Assembly (NCBI GenBank): GCA_902494605.1 | Contig: CABUUG010000111.1 | Coordinates: 1 to 6,183 of the forward strand | Source: an uncultured Collinsella sp. | GTDB lineage: Bacteria; Actinomycetota; Coriobacteriia; Coriobacteriales; Coriobacteriaceae | DNA: 6,183 bases | Direction of reading: 5' to 3' | Program-made: the position numbers and the translations under genes | In this document: in pieces, positions 1-5,881 of the stretch | Layout of the letters: the number at the start of each line of letters is the position of its first letter | How positions within the stretch are numbered: position 1 is the first letter of the stretch | Notes under the pieces: generated by a model | The model's input: only the letters and a program-made list of their open reading frames with translations | What the model was told of the DNA's origin: nothing | The model's database searches: none

Positions 1-1981
1 CCGAGGTGATGTGGCACACAACGCCCGCGCCATGATCGAGCGGCTCCTGCAGACGCTTCTCGGCATGGTGATAGATGATCGAAGAGCCCAGCGGGTACAG
101 GTCGAGCGTGACGGTACCGTTGTGGATCTCGCACTCGTGACCGCTGATCACGTCGCTCGCGCATTCGCCGAGCGCCGGAATCGTCACGCGGTGCGAATTG
201 CGCAGGCTGCGGTTGATGATAACCGTCGCGGCCTCGCCGTCTTTGCCCGTGCGGGTGTAAGCCAAGACTTCGTCGTTGAGCGCAAAGGCCTTGATCTCGC
301 CATCGACCATAAAGGGCAGCGCACGGCGCACGGCAGACGCGTTCTTAACGATGGCCAGTGTGTCGAAGTCGTGGAGTTGGTCCTTGGTCGGCAGGGTGCG
401 GCGGTTGCCCGGGTCGGTAAGGCCCTCCAAGCCGTACTCGTCGCCGTAATAGATTGAGGGTACACCCGGGAAGGTCATCTGCATGAGCGTCGCCAGCCAA
501 AAACGGCTCTTGGCCAGGCCCATCGAGTTATCGTCCAGGCGCCATTTGCTGCGCTCGCTCTCGGGCAGCTGCGACTCGTCGGGGCCACCGCCGAGCACCG
601 AGATGATACGCGGACGGTCGTGGCTCGAAAGCAGATTGAGCGCGCAGGCCAGTGCCTCGCGCGGGTAGTTCTCGCGCAGGGTTTCGATATCCTCGGCTGC
701 CTGGTAAGCGTTCTTGTAGCCCATCAAAAAGCCGATGACCATGTCGCGGAAGGGGTAGTCCATGGCGGAGTCGAGCTCCGAGCCCTGCAGATAGCGGCGC
801 AGGTGGCCATAGCTGATCTTGTTGGAGGCGTCTTCCCAGACTTCGCCGAGCAGCAGCGCGTCGGGCTTCTCGGCGAGCACGGCCTTTTTGATCTCGGCCA
901 GGAAGTCGTCGGAAAGCTCGTCGGCCACATCGAGTCGCCAGCCATGGGCACCGGCGCGCAGCCATTTACGGATCACGCCGTCCTTGCCCAGGAGCCGCTC
1001 GCGCACCAGTTCGGAGCTCTCATTGATGGCGGGCATGTTGCCCACGCCCCACCAGCAGTCATACGAACCGTCCTCATGGAAGTAAAATGCATCGCGCCAC
1101 GGCGAGTCCTCGCTCTGCCAAGCACCGACGCCGGGATAATTGCCGTAGCGGTTAAAGTAGATCGAGTCGTCGCCCGTATGGTTGAACACACCGTCCAGAA
1201 TGATGGAAATGCCAAGCTTCTCGGCCGCCTCGCACAGCTCGGTAAAGTCCTGCTCGGTGCCCAGAATCGGGTCGATCTTGGTGTAGTCGGCCGTGTCGTA
1301 GCGGTGGTTGCTCGCGGCCTCAAAGATGGGGTTGAGGTAGATGGCCGTAAAGCCTAGCTCGGCAATGCGGGGCAGGTCATTTTGGATACCCTTGAGCGAA
1401 CCGCCGTAAAAATCCCAGGTCTTGATGGAGCCGTCTTCGGCACGCTCGTACTCGGGCGGTTCGTTCCAGTCCTCGACCATGCGGCGCTGGATTCCTTTGC
1501 GCGGTTTTTCAACTTCGGTAAGCGTGCGCTCGCGCCAGTTTTCGTCGCGGGCATAGCGGTCGGGGAAGATCTGGTAGACCATGCCACGCTCGTACCACTC
1601 GGGACGAACATCGCGGTGCTTGTAGACGGTAATCTGGAAGGACGGGACCTCGGCGTAGTTGTAGGTTACGCCCTCGCCACCGGTGCGACCCTGCGGTGCG
1701 CCCAAACGGACCTCGGGCTGGCCCTCGATATTGCAGATAAAGCTGTACCAGATAAGACAGGGCTCGGTGCACTCAAGCTCTACGGTAAATATGCCGTCGC
1801 CCTCGTGCGTCATGGGATACAGAGACTCACCGATTTCATCGACCCAGGTACGCAGGGTAAGCGTTGCCTGGTTGGGGTCGGCATCCTCCAAAATCACCGA
1901 GAGCGAAACGGAAGTTCCAGTGGTCACAGCGCCAAACGGAGTGCGAAACTGCGGTAGACGGCTGTTGTGAATCAATCTCAT
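1..1981 (-). CDS. GH13 α-amylase/neopullulanase-like enzyme, probable GH13-GH77 fusion (3' end outside window)
   Basis: Cytoplasmic α-glucan-acting glycoside hydrolase of family 13; 660 codons are visible and the frame is still open at the left edge. I see an N-terminal β-rich domain (about residues 1-125, CBM34/Ig-like by position), then the (β/α)8 barrel opening with MVYQIFPDRY (134-143). The four conserved GH13 regions are present: DGVFNH (263-268), GWRLDVADE (347-355, nucleophile D351), GEVWED (379-384, acid/base E380) and SSHD (452-455, stabiliser D455). A C-terminal β-domain ends near 640. No signal peptide is seen. The last visible residues, AGVVCHITS (652-660), resemble the N-terminus of MalQ (GH77), so a 4-α-glucanotransferase domain probably follows. 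The ATG at 1979-1981 is the first start after an in-frame TAA at 2027-2029; its ribosome site is weak (GGA seven bases upstream). It lies on the same strand as the glg genes but is separated by 380 bases, so it may have its own promoter. Exact specificity (α-1,4 versus α-1,6) cannot be decided from the motifs. Confidence 0.9.
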   Translation of the reverse strand, partial: MRLIHNSRLPQFRTPFGAVTTGTSVSLSVILEDADPNQATLTLRTWVDEIGESLYPMTHEGDGIFTVELECTEPCLIWYSFICNIEGQPEVRLGAPQGRTGGEGVTYNYAEVPSFQITVYKHRDVRPEWYERGMVYQIFPDRYARDENWRERTLTEVEKPRKGIQRRMVEDWNEPPEYERAEDGSIKTWDFYGGSLKGIQNDLPRIAELGFTAIYLNPIFEAASNHRYDTADYTKIDPILGTEQDFTELCEAAEKLGISIILDGVFNHTGDDSIYFNRYGNYPGVGAWQSEDSPWRDAFYFHEDGSYDCWWGVGNMPAINESSELVRERLLGKDGVIRKWLRAGAHGWRLDVADELSDDFLAEIKKAVLAEKPDALLLGEVWEDASNKISYGHLRRYLQGSELDSAMDYPFRDMVIGFLMGYKNAYQAAEDIETLRENYPREALACALNLLSSHDRPRIISVLGGGPDESQLPESERSKWRLDDNSMGLAKSRFWLATLMQMTFPGVPSIYYGDEYGLEGLTDPGNRRTLPTKDQLHDFDTLAIVKNASAVRRALPFMVDGEIKAFALNDEVLAYTRTGKDGEAATVIINRSLRNSHRVTIPALGECASDVISGHECEIHNGTVTLDLYPLGSSIIYHHAEKRLQEPLDHGAGVVCHITS

Positions 1982-2042
1982 TATACGGTCCAGTTCAATA
2001 GAATCACGGCCTGCGGGCCATGGGCTTTACGCACAGAATATA

Positions 2043-2072
2043 AGTATATCTGTTGTACGCAGGCTGTATAAA
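2043..2072 (-). promoter_or_regulatory. Possible promoter of the GH13 gene
   Basis: On the minus strand, TTTATA (2067-2072, four of six matches to TTGACA) is followed after 18 bases by TATACT (2043-2048, five of six matches to TATAAT). Transcription would start near 2036, leaving a leader of about 55 bases before the ATG. The match is only fair and an A/T-rich region gives chance hits. Confidence 0.35.
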
Positions 2073-2074
2073 CA

Positions 2075-2103
2075 ACATCCGTTTACCATCGGCGAACGGT
2101 TGT
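2075..2103. promoter_or_regulatory. Imperfect dyad upstream of the GH13 promoter candidate
   Basis: ACATCCGTT (2075-2083) pairs with AACGGTTGT (2095-2103), nine positions with one mismatch around an 11-base loop. It sits directly upstream of the candidate -35 box, so it could be an operator. Read as RNA on the minus strand it forms a hairpin followed by TGTTTAT, so it could alternatively be a weak terminator. Neither reading is secure. Confidence 0.25.
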
Positions 2104-2130
2104 CCTAGAAAATCGTTTTACCACGCAAAT

Positions 2131-2140
2131 TATCGCGATA
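2131..2140. promoter_or_regulatory. 10-bp perfect palindrome, possible protein-binding site
   Basis: TATCGCGATA is a perfect palindrome, flanked by AAAT on the left and TTT on the right so that the symmetry nearly extends. It lies about 60 bases upstream of the candidate -35 box of the GH13 gene. No known regulator is recognised. Confidence 0.25.
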
Positions 2141-2188
2141 TTTAAAAACGTCTATACCGATACTATTTGTAGCCAAACAAAAGTACTT

Positions 2189-2321
2189 CGGTTTACTACG
2201 ACGAATTGAATGATCTCAACCACAGTCATTTTGGTGATATTAAAACCGCAGGTAGAAGCGTTCTTAATTTTCGAAGATTACTCGCCGTGGTCGGCCGGAG
2301 CCATTTTGTCGTAGTAAACCG
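2189..2321. repeat. 133-bp segment bounded by 14-bp perfect inverted repeats
   Basis: CGGTTTACTACGAC at 2189-2202 is repeated in perfect inverted orientation at 2308-2321. Weaker similarity continues inward: with both arms read outside-in, scattered matches recur and both carry ACCAC at the same distance. Each arm may therefore be a copy of a longer motif of about 35 bp rather than only a 14-mer. The segment has no ORF of note, and I see no target-site duplication at its outer edges. The right arm also lies in the loop of a GGCCGG/CCGGCC hairpin (2293-2298 with 2319-2324). It could be a MITE-like or REP-like dispersed element, or paired regulator sites. Confidence 0.6.
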
Positions 2322-2361
2322 GCCCTCTTTTGCGTTGAGGATTTAGTTTTAATCGTCCGGA

Positions 2362-4659
2362 TTAGCGGCGCTTGCGGGCGGCCGTTGCCTTGCGGACGGA
2401 GGTCTTCTTGGTCGGAGCCTTTTCCTCGGCCGAAACGGCGGGGGAGACCGGGGTCTCCTTGGCGGGCTCGGTCTTTGCCTTAGCCTTGGGAGCGGCCTTA
2501 ACCTCGGCAGCCTTCGGAGTCGGCTCGGCCTTTACTGCGGGCTTGTCCTCGGCCTTAGCCTCTGCCTTGGGAGCTTCAGCCTTGGTCGTGGTCTTCTTGG
2601 CCGTCGTCGCGGCGCGTTTGCGCGTGGTGGTCTTGGCGGCCGGCTTTGCCTCGACAGCTGCCTCAGCCTTAGACTCAGCGGGCGTCTCCTCGACTTTAGC
2701 GGCCGGCTTTGCAGTAGCCTTCGGGGCCGTCTTCGCGGCGGCCTTCGTCGTAGCGGCCTTGGCCGTCGTCGACTTCGTAGCCGTGGTCTTCTTGGCTGCC
2801 GTTGCCTTCTTGGTGGTTGCAGCCGTCTTCTTGGCAGCGGTCTTGGCCGGAGCCTTTGCCGCAGGCTTAGCCTCGGCGGCGGCCTTTACCTCGGGAGCAG
2901 CCTCGACCTCGTTGGCCTTCTTGGCAGCGGCGGTCGTGCGCTTGCGCGTGGTCGATGCCTTGGCAGTAGTTGCCTTGGCAGCGGTGGTCTTGCTCGCAGC
3001 GGCCTTCGTGGTCGTAGCCTTCTTAGCCGTCGTCTTGCGAGCCGTCGTCTTCTTGGCGGCAGGCTTCGCTGCGGGCTTCACCTCAGGATCGGCTTTAACC
3101 GGGTCAGCTTCAACCGGCTTCTCCTCGACCTCGGCCTCATCAGCAACCGGCTCCTCTATGACCGTGGCAGCCTCCACAGCCGCCGGGCGCTCAATCTCCG
3201 GGTGCATAAAGAAGTACAGGTCCAGATACTTATCGGCCGAGCGCGTCCAGCTAAAGTCCTGGCTCATGGCCTGCGTGACCAGCTGATCCCAGGCCTCGCG
3301 GTTGTCCCAGAACAGGCGTGCCGCGCGGAACACGGCGTCGCCCATCTCGTCGCCGTTAAAGTTACTAAACGAGAAGCCCGTGCCCTCGCCGGTAAACTCA
3401 TTGTACGGGATCACGGTGTCCTTTAGGCCGCCGGTCTCGCGCACGATGGGCAGGGTGCCGTAGCGCATGGCGATGATCTGCGACAGACCGCAGGGCTCAA
3501 ACTTCGAAGGCATTAGGAACATGTCGGCGGCAGCATACATGCGCTGTGACAGCGCCGGATCGAACTCGATGCGTGCGGCCATGGTGCCGGGGTACTTGTC
3601 CTGGAAATAGCGCAGGCCGTCTTCGTAGTCGCGGTCGCCGGTGCCCAGCACCGCCACCTGCACGCCGCCGGCCAAGATGCGGTCGAGTGCGTACATGACC
3701 AGGTCCAAGCCTTTCTGGCGCGTCAGACGCGTGACCATCACCATGAGCGGACGGTCGTCGCGAACCTCGAGCCCCAGCTCTTCCTGCAGCTTGGCCTTGC
3801 ATACGGCCTTGCCGGAACGGTCCTCCACGGTGTAGTTGGCGGCAATGCGCTTGTCGGTCGCCGGGTCAAAGCCCGCGACGTCGATGCCATTCAAAATGCC
3901 CTGCAGCGCGTACGAACGCTCGCGCAGAACGCCGTCCAGGCCCTCGCCAAATTCGGGCGTCTGGATCTCGTTGGCATAGGTGGGGCTCACCGTAGTGATG
4001 GCGTCGGCATAACGTAGGGCGCCCAGCATGTAGTTGATGCTGCAGGCGTCGCAACGCAGCTGCGAGGCAGCCGCCGGAATATGCGCCACGCCCAGGATGT
4101 CCTCCATCACGGTGTCGCTAAACTGGCCCTGGAACGCCACGTTGTGGATCGAGAACACGGTCTTGACGCGGTCGTACAGCGGCAGGCCCTGGTAGAACTC
4201 GCGCAAAAACACGGGCGCCAGTGCCGTCTGCCAGTCGTTGCAGTGCAGGATGTCGCACTCAAAGCCGGCCGGCAGGTGCTGCAGGCTCTCGGTGATGGCC
4301 TTGGAGAAGAACGCAAAACGCTCTCCATCGTCAAAGAAGCCGTACGGATAGTCGCGCGCAAAGTAGCGCTCGTTGTCGATGAACATATAGGTGACGCCGT
4401 CGTGCTCGAGCTTCTCAAGTCCGCAGTATTCATTGCGCCAGCCCAGGCTCACGTAAAAGTCGGAAAAGTGCTCCATCTGCGCCTTGTACTCGTCTTTGAT
4501 GGTGGCGTACTTGGGTACCATCACGATGACTTCGGCGCCGGCGCGCACAAGCGCCGCAGGCAGCGAACCCGCCACGTCGCCCAGGCCACCGGTCTTTACA
4601 AACGGTGCGCACTCGGCCGAGGCAAACACGATCTGCATCTTTTTGCTGGAATCAGCCAT
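2362..4659 (-). CDS. glgA: Glycogen synthase (ADP-glucose, GT5) with a long histone-H1-like C-terminal tail
   Basis: Transfers glucose from ADP-glucose to the non-reducing end of an α-1,4-glucan in the cytoplasm. With the start at 4659 the protein is 765 residues, against roughly 480 for a typical GlgA. The GT5 domain fills about residues 1-487: ADP-glucose-binding KTGGLGD (22-28), SIHN with H172, RQKG ending near 316-317, and the FEPCGLSQ motif with catalytic-type E388, followed by the TGGLKDT segment. The domain ends near FFMHPE (about 483-488). The rest is an acidic linker and then Lys/Ala/Thr-rich sequence ending in RKRR. I chose the ATG at 4657-4659 because GGGAGA lies just before it; the in-frame ATG at 4669-4671 overlaps that ribosome site and has none of its own. 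The gene follows glgD by 90 bases (78 from the upstream ATG) and probably belongs to the glgCD transcript. The synthase identity is secure; the role of the tail is unknown. Confidence 0.96.
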   Translation of the reverse strand: MADSSKKMQIVFASAECAPFVKTGGLGDVAGSLPAALVRAGAEVIVMVPKYATIKDEYKAQMEHFSDFYVSLGWRNEYCGLEKLEHDGVTYMFIDNERYFARDYPYGFFDDGERFAFFSKAITESLQHLPAGFECDILHCNDWQTALAPVFLREFYQGLPLYDRVKTVFSIHNVAFQGQFSDTVMEDILGVAHIPAAASQLRCDACSINYMLGALRYADAITTVSPTYANEIQTPEFGEGLDGVLRERSYALQGILNGIDVAGFDPATDKRIAANYTVEDRSGKAVCKAKLQEELGLEVRDDRPLMVMVTRLTRQKGLDLVMYALDRILAGGVQVAVLGTGDRDYEDGLRYFQDKYPGTMAARIEFDPALSQRMYAAADMFLMPSKFEPCGLSQIIAMRYGTLPIVRETGGLKDTVIPYNEFTGEGTGFSFSNFNGDEMGDAVFRAARLFWDNREAWDQLVTQAMSQDFSWTRSADKYLDLYFFMHPEIERPAAVEAATVIEEPVADEAEVEEKPVEADPVKADPEVKPAAKPAAKKTTARKTTAKKATTTKAAASKTTAAKATTAKASTTRKRTTAAAKKANEVEAAPEVKAAAEAKPAAKAPAKTAAKKTAATTKKATAAKKTTATKSTTAKAATTKAAAKTAPKATAKPAAKVEETPAESKAEAAVEAKPAAKTTTRKRAATTAKKTTTKAEAPKAEAKAEDKPAVKAEPTPKAAEVKAAPKAKAKTEPAKETPVSPAVSAEEKAPTKKTSVRKATAARKRR
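2365..3078 (-). repeat. Lys/Ala/Thr-rich three-module repeat in the glgA tail
   Basis: The tail of GlgA consists of three degenerate modules, each beginning with E-(A/V)-KPAAK; the K of that motif is residue 528, 598 and 672 (765-residue numbering), giving spacings of 70 and 74. Each module has a basic stretch (KKTTA-type triplets; TRKR in modules 1 and 3) and, in modules 1 and 2, ends in an acidic Glu/Ala-rich stretch. From about residue 487 to the end there is no Gly, Leu, Met, Cys, His, Gln or aromatic residue. It should be disordered and strongly basic, like the C-terminal tail of histone H1 or of actinobacterial HU-type proteins. Confidence 0.85.
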
Positions 4660-4663
4660 ATTG

Positions 4664-4669
4664 TCTCCC
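4664..4669 (-). promoter_or_regulatory. Ribosome binding site deciding the glgA start
   Basis: GGGAGA on the minus strand stands four bases before the ATG at 4657-4659 (five from the GGGAG core). It overlaps the G of the more upstream in-frame ATG (4669-4671), which is preceded only by A/C-rich sequence without a Shine-Dalgarno match. This favours the downstream ATG and removes the four residues MGDN. Confidence 0.7.
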
Positions 4670-4682
4670 ATGTTGTTATTCG

Positions 4683-4718
4683 AGAATAGCCGCCAGGCGC
4701 GAACCGGGCGGCTATTCT
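4683..4718 (-). promoter_or_regulatory. Perfect 12-bp stem-loop in the glgD-glgA gap
   Basis: AGAATAGCCGCC (4683-4694) and GGCGGCTATTCT (4707-4718) are exact reverse complements around a 12-base loop. In the glgD-glgA transcript the stem ends 13 bases before the glgA ribosome site. It is followed by CGAATAACAAC, not a U-tract, so it is not a classical intrinsic terminator. It may tune glgA expression relative to glgCD, protect an mRNA end, or act as a U-less terminator. Confidence 0.7.
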
Positions 4719-4749
4719 ACATGTTACGAGCGATGTTGCGGTGCCAACG

Positions 4750-5877
4750 TTAACGTACGATGGTGGTATCGGAAGTTAACGGAGCCTTGCCCAGCACCAG
4801 GATGTTCTCGGGCGTGCCGCGAAGCTCGGTGTTGGTGGGAACCACGTTGTTCTTGTCCAGGATGGCGTTCTCAACGCGGGCGCCGCTCTTGATGATGCAG
4901 CTCTGGTTGATGATCGAGTTGGTCACCGAGGCGCCTTCCTCGACCACGACGCCGCGCGACAGGATCGAGTTGCGCACGGTTCCCTTGATGATGCAGCCGG
5001 CCGAGATGATCGAGTTGCACGCGTGGCTACCGGTCGCATAGCGCGAAGGCGGCACATCGTGAGCCTTGGTCAGGATCGGGCGCTCGGGGTCAAAGAGCTG
5101 GTCGGCCACGGTCTGGTCGAGCAGGTCCATGCTGCGGCGATACAGCGACTTCTCGCTAAACACGCCCACAACCTCGCCCTTGTACTCGTAGCTGCACACG
5201 TCGATGTTACCAAAGTCGCCCTGGAGTGCCTCGAGCAGGTCCAGATAGTCGGCGGCCTGGTAGTGGTCGATGATCTCGAGCAGCGTCTCGCGGTTGACGA
5301 TGCAGCAGTCCATAGAGGCGTTGTCGCCGTACACGACGCCGGCGCTCACGCCCGTCAGACGGCCGTTCTCGTTGATTTGCAGCTTGGTCTCGTCATCGAC
5401 GTTGCGCGTGGCCTTGCAGTACACCACGGTCATCTGGGCGCCAGAGTTCTCGTGCGCGTCAATGATGGTGTTGAGGTCCATGTTAAAGATGATGTTGGTG
5501 CCCATCATCACGACATAGGGCTTGTCCGAGCGCTGGAACAGCGTCTTGTTGGAGATGATGTCGCGCAGCAAGAAGCGCATGCCGCCCTTGGTGGTGCCGT
5601 ACGCGTTGCCGGGGACCATGAACAGGCCGCCCTTCTTGCGGTCCAGGCCCCAGTCCTTGCCCGAGCCCACGTGGTCGATCAGCGAGCGGTAGTTGCCCGG
5701 CATGACGACGCCGACGGTCTTGATGCCGGCATTCATCATGTTGGACAGCGGGAAGTCGATCAGGCGGTAGCGGCCCAAGAACGGAACGGACGCGATGGGG
5801 CGGTCCTTGAGCAGCACGCTGCCGTAAGTCGAAGAGTAGTTAGCGGTGATATAACCGATGGCCTTGCGATTGATCAT
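4750..5877 (-). CDS. glgD: GlgD, degenerate ADP-glucose pyrophosphorylase subunit
   Basis: Companion subunit of GlgC in the enzyme making ADP-glucose from ATP and glucose-1-phosphate; in families that have it, GlgD is considered non-catalytic or regulatory. The protein is 375 residues, normal for GlgD. It has the nucleotidyltransferase fold signature VPFLGRYRLIDFPLSN (31-46) and a GSGKDWGLD segment (71-79). It lacks the GG-GTRL-type nucleotide loop at its N-terminus (ITANYSSTYGSVL instead). The GlgC DHIY catalytic site reads TNIIFNMD (127-134), without the leading Asp. A left-handed β-helix region covers about 285-360 with repeating hexapeptides (SIINQSCIIKSGARVENAIL). The ATG at 5875-5877 is chosen over one at 5914-5916 because AAGGGGG precedes it by nine bases, family alignment begins here, and it starts four bases after the glgC stop. 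That spacing implies one operon with translational coupling. Confidence 0.94.
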   Translation of the reverse strand: MINRKAIGYITANYSSTYGSVLLKDRPIASVPFLGRYRLIDFPLSNMMNAGIKTVGVVMPGNYRSLIDHVGSGKDWGLDRKKGGLFMVPGNAYGTTKGGMRFLLRDIISNKTLFQRSDKPYVVMMGTNIIFNMDLNTIIDAHENSGAQMTVVYCKATRNVDDETKLQINENGRLTGVSAGVVYGDNASMDCCIVNRETLLEIIDHYQAADYLDLLEALQGDFGNIDVCSYEYKGEVVGVFSEKSLYRRSMDLLDQTVADQLFDPERPILTKAHDVPPSRYATGSHACNSIISAGCIIKGTVRNSILSRGVVVEEGASVTNSIINQSCIIKSGARVENAILDKNNVVPTNTELRGTPENILVLGKAPLTSDTTIVR

Positions 5878-5881
5878 CGGA

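Larger units (their letters stand above)
1982..2361. other. AT-richer intergenic region between glgA and the GH13 gene
   Basis: These 380 bases hold no convincing gene on either strand and are visibly richer in A/T than the flanking coding DNA. They contain a 14-bp inverted repeat at 2189-2202 and 2308-2321, a perfect 10-bp palindrome TATCGCGATA at 2131-2140, a perfect 8-bp palindrome AAGTACTT at 2181-2188, an imperfect dyad at 2075-2103, and a promoter-like pair for the GH13 gene at 2043-2072. I saw no clear intrinsic terminator with a T-tract for glgA and no tRNA. Confidence 0.8.

Noticed and set aside
620..1357. Open frame of 245 codons on the plus strand
   Set aside because: Antisense to the GH13 catalytic domain, which has all four conserved regions intact in the minus frame.
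1980..1985. Perfect TATAAT on the minus strand overlapping the GH13 start codon
   Set aside because: No -35-like hexamer sits 16-19 bases upstream, and transcription from it would begin inside the gene and lose the start codon.
2581..3078. CRISPR-like or tandem DNA repeat array
   Set aside because: The repetition reflects repeated Lys, Ala and Thr codons in a coding frame; there are no constant repeat and unique spacer units.
2365..3186. The glgA tail as a separate DNA-binding protein gene fused by a sequencing error
   Set aside because: The frame is continuous from the GT5 domain, there is no frameshift signature, and the tail has no internal ATG, so it could not readily be a gene of its own.
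2372..3286. Open frame of 304 codons on the plus strand, Ala/Val/Leu-rich and membrane-protein-like
   Set aside because: It is the antisense of the Lys/Ala/Thr codons of the glgA tail; the apparent hydrophobicity follows from reading AAG and GCC codons backwards. There is no ribosome site or family similarity.
4081..4689. Open frame of 202 codons on the plus strand
   Set aside because: Antisense to the N-terminal GT5 domain of glgA; no independent support.
4721..4747. TTGGCA (4742-4747) and TAACAT (4721-4726) as a promoter for glgA
   Set aside because: The spacing of 15 bases is short, the -10 box is a poor match, and glgA is more simply explained as part of the glgCD transcript. It remains a weak possibility.
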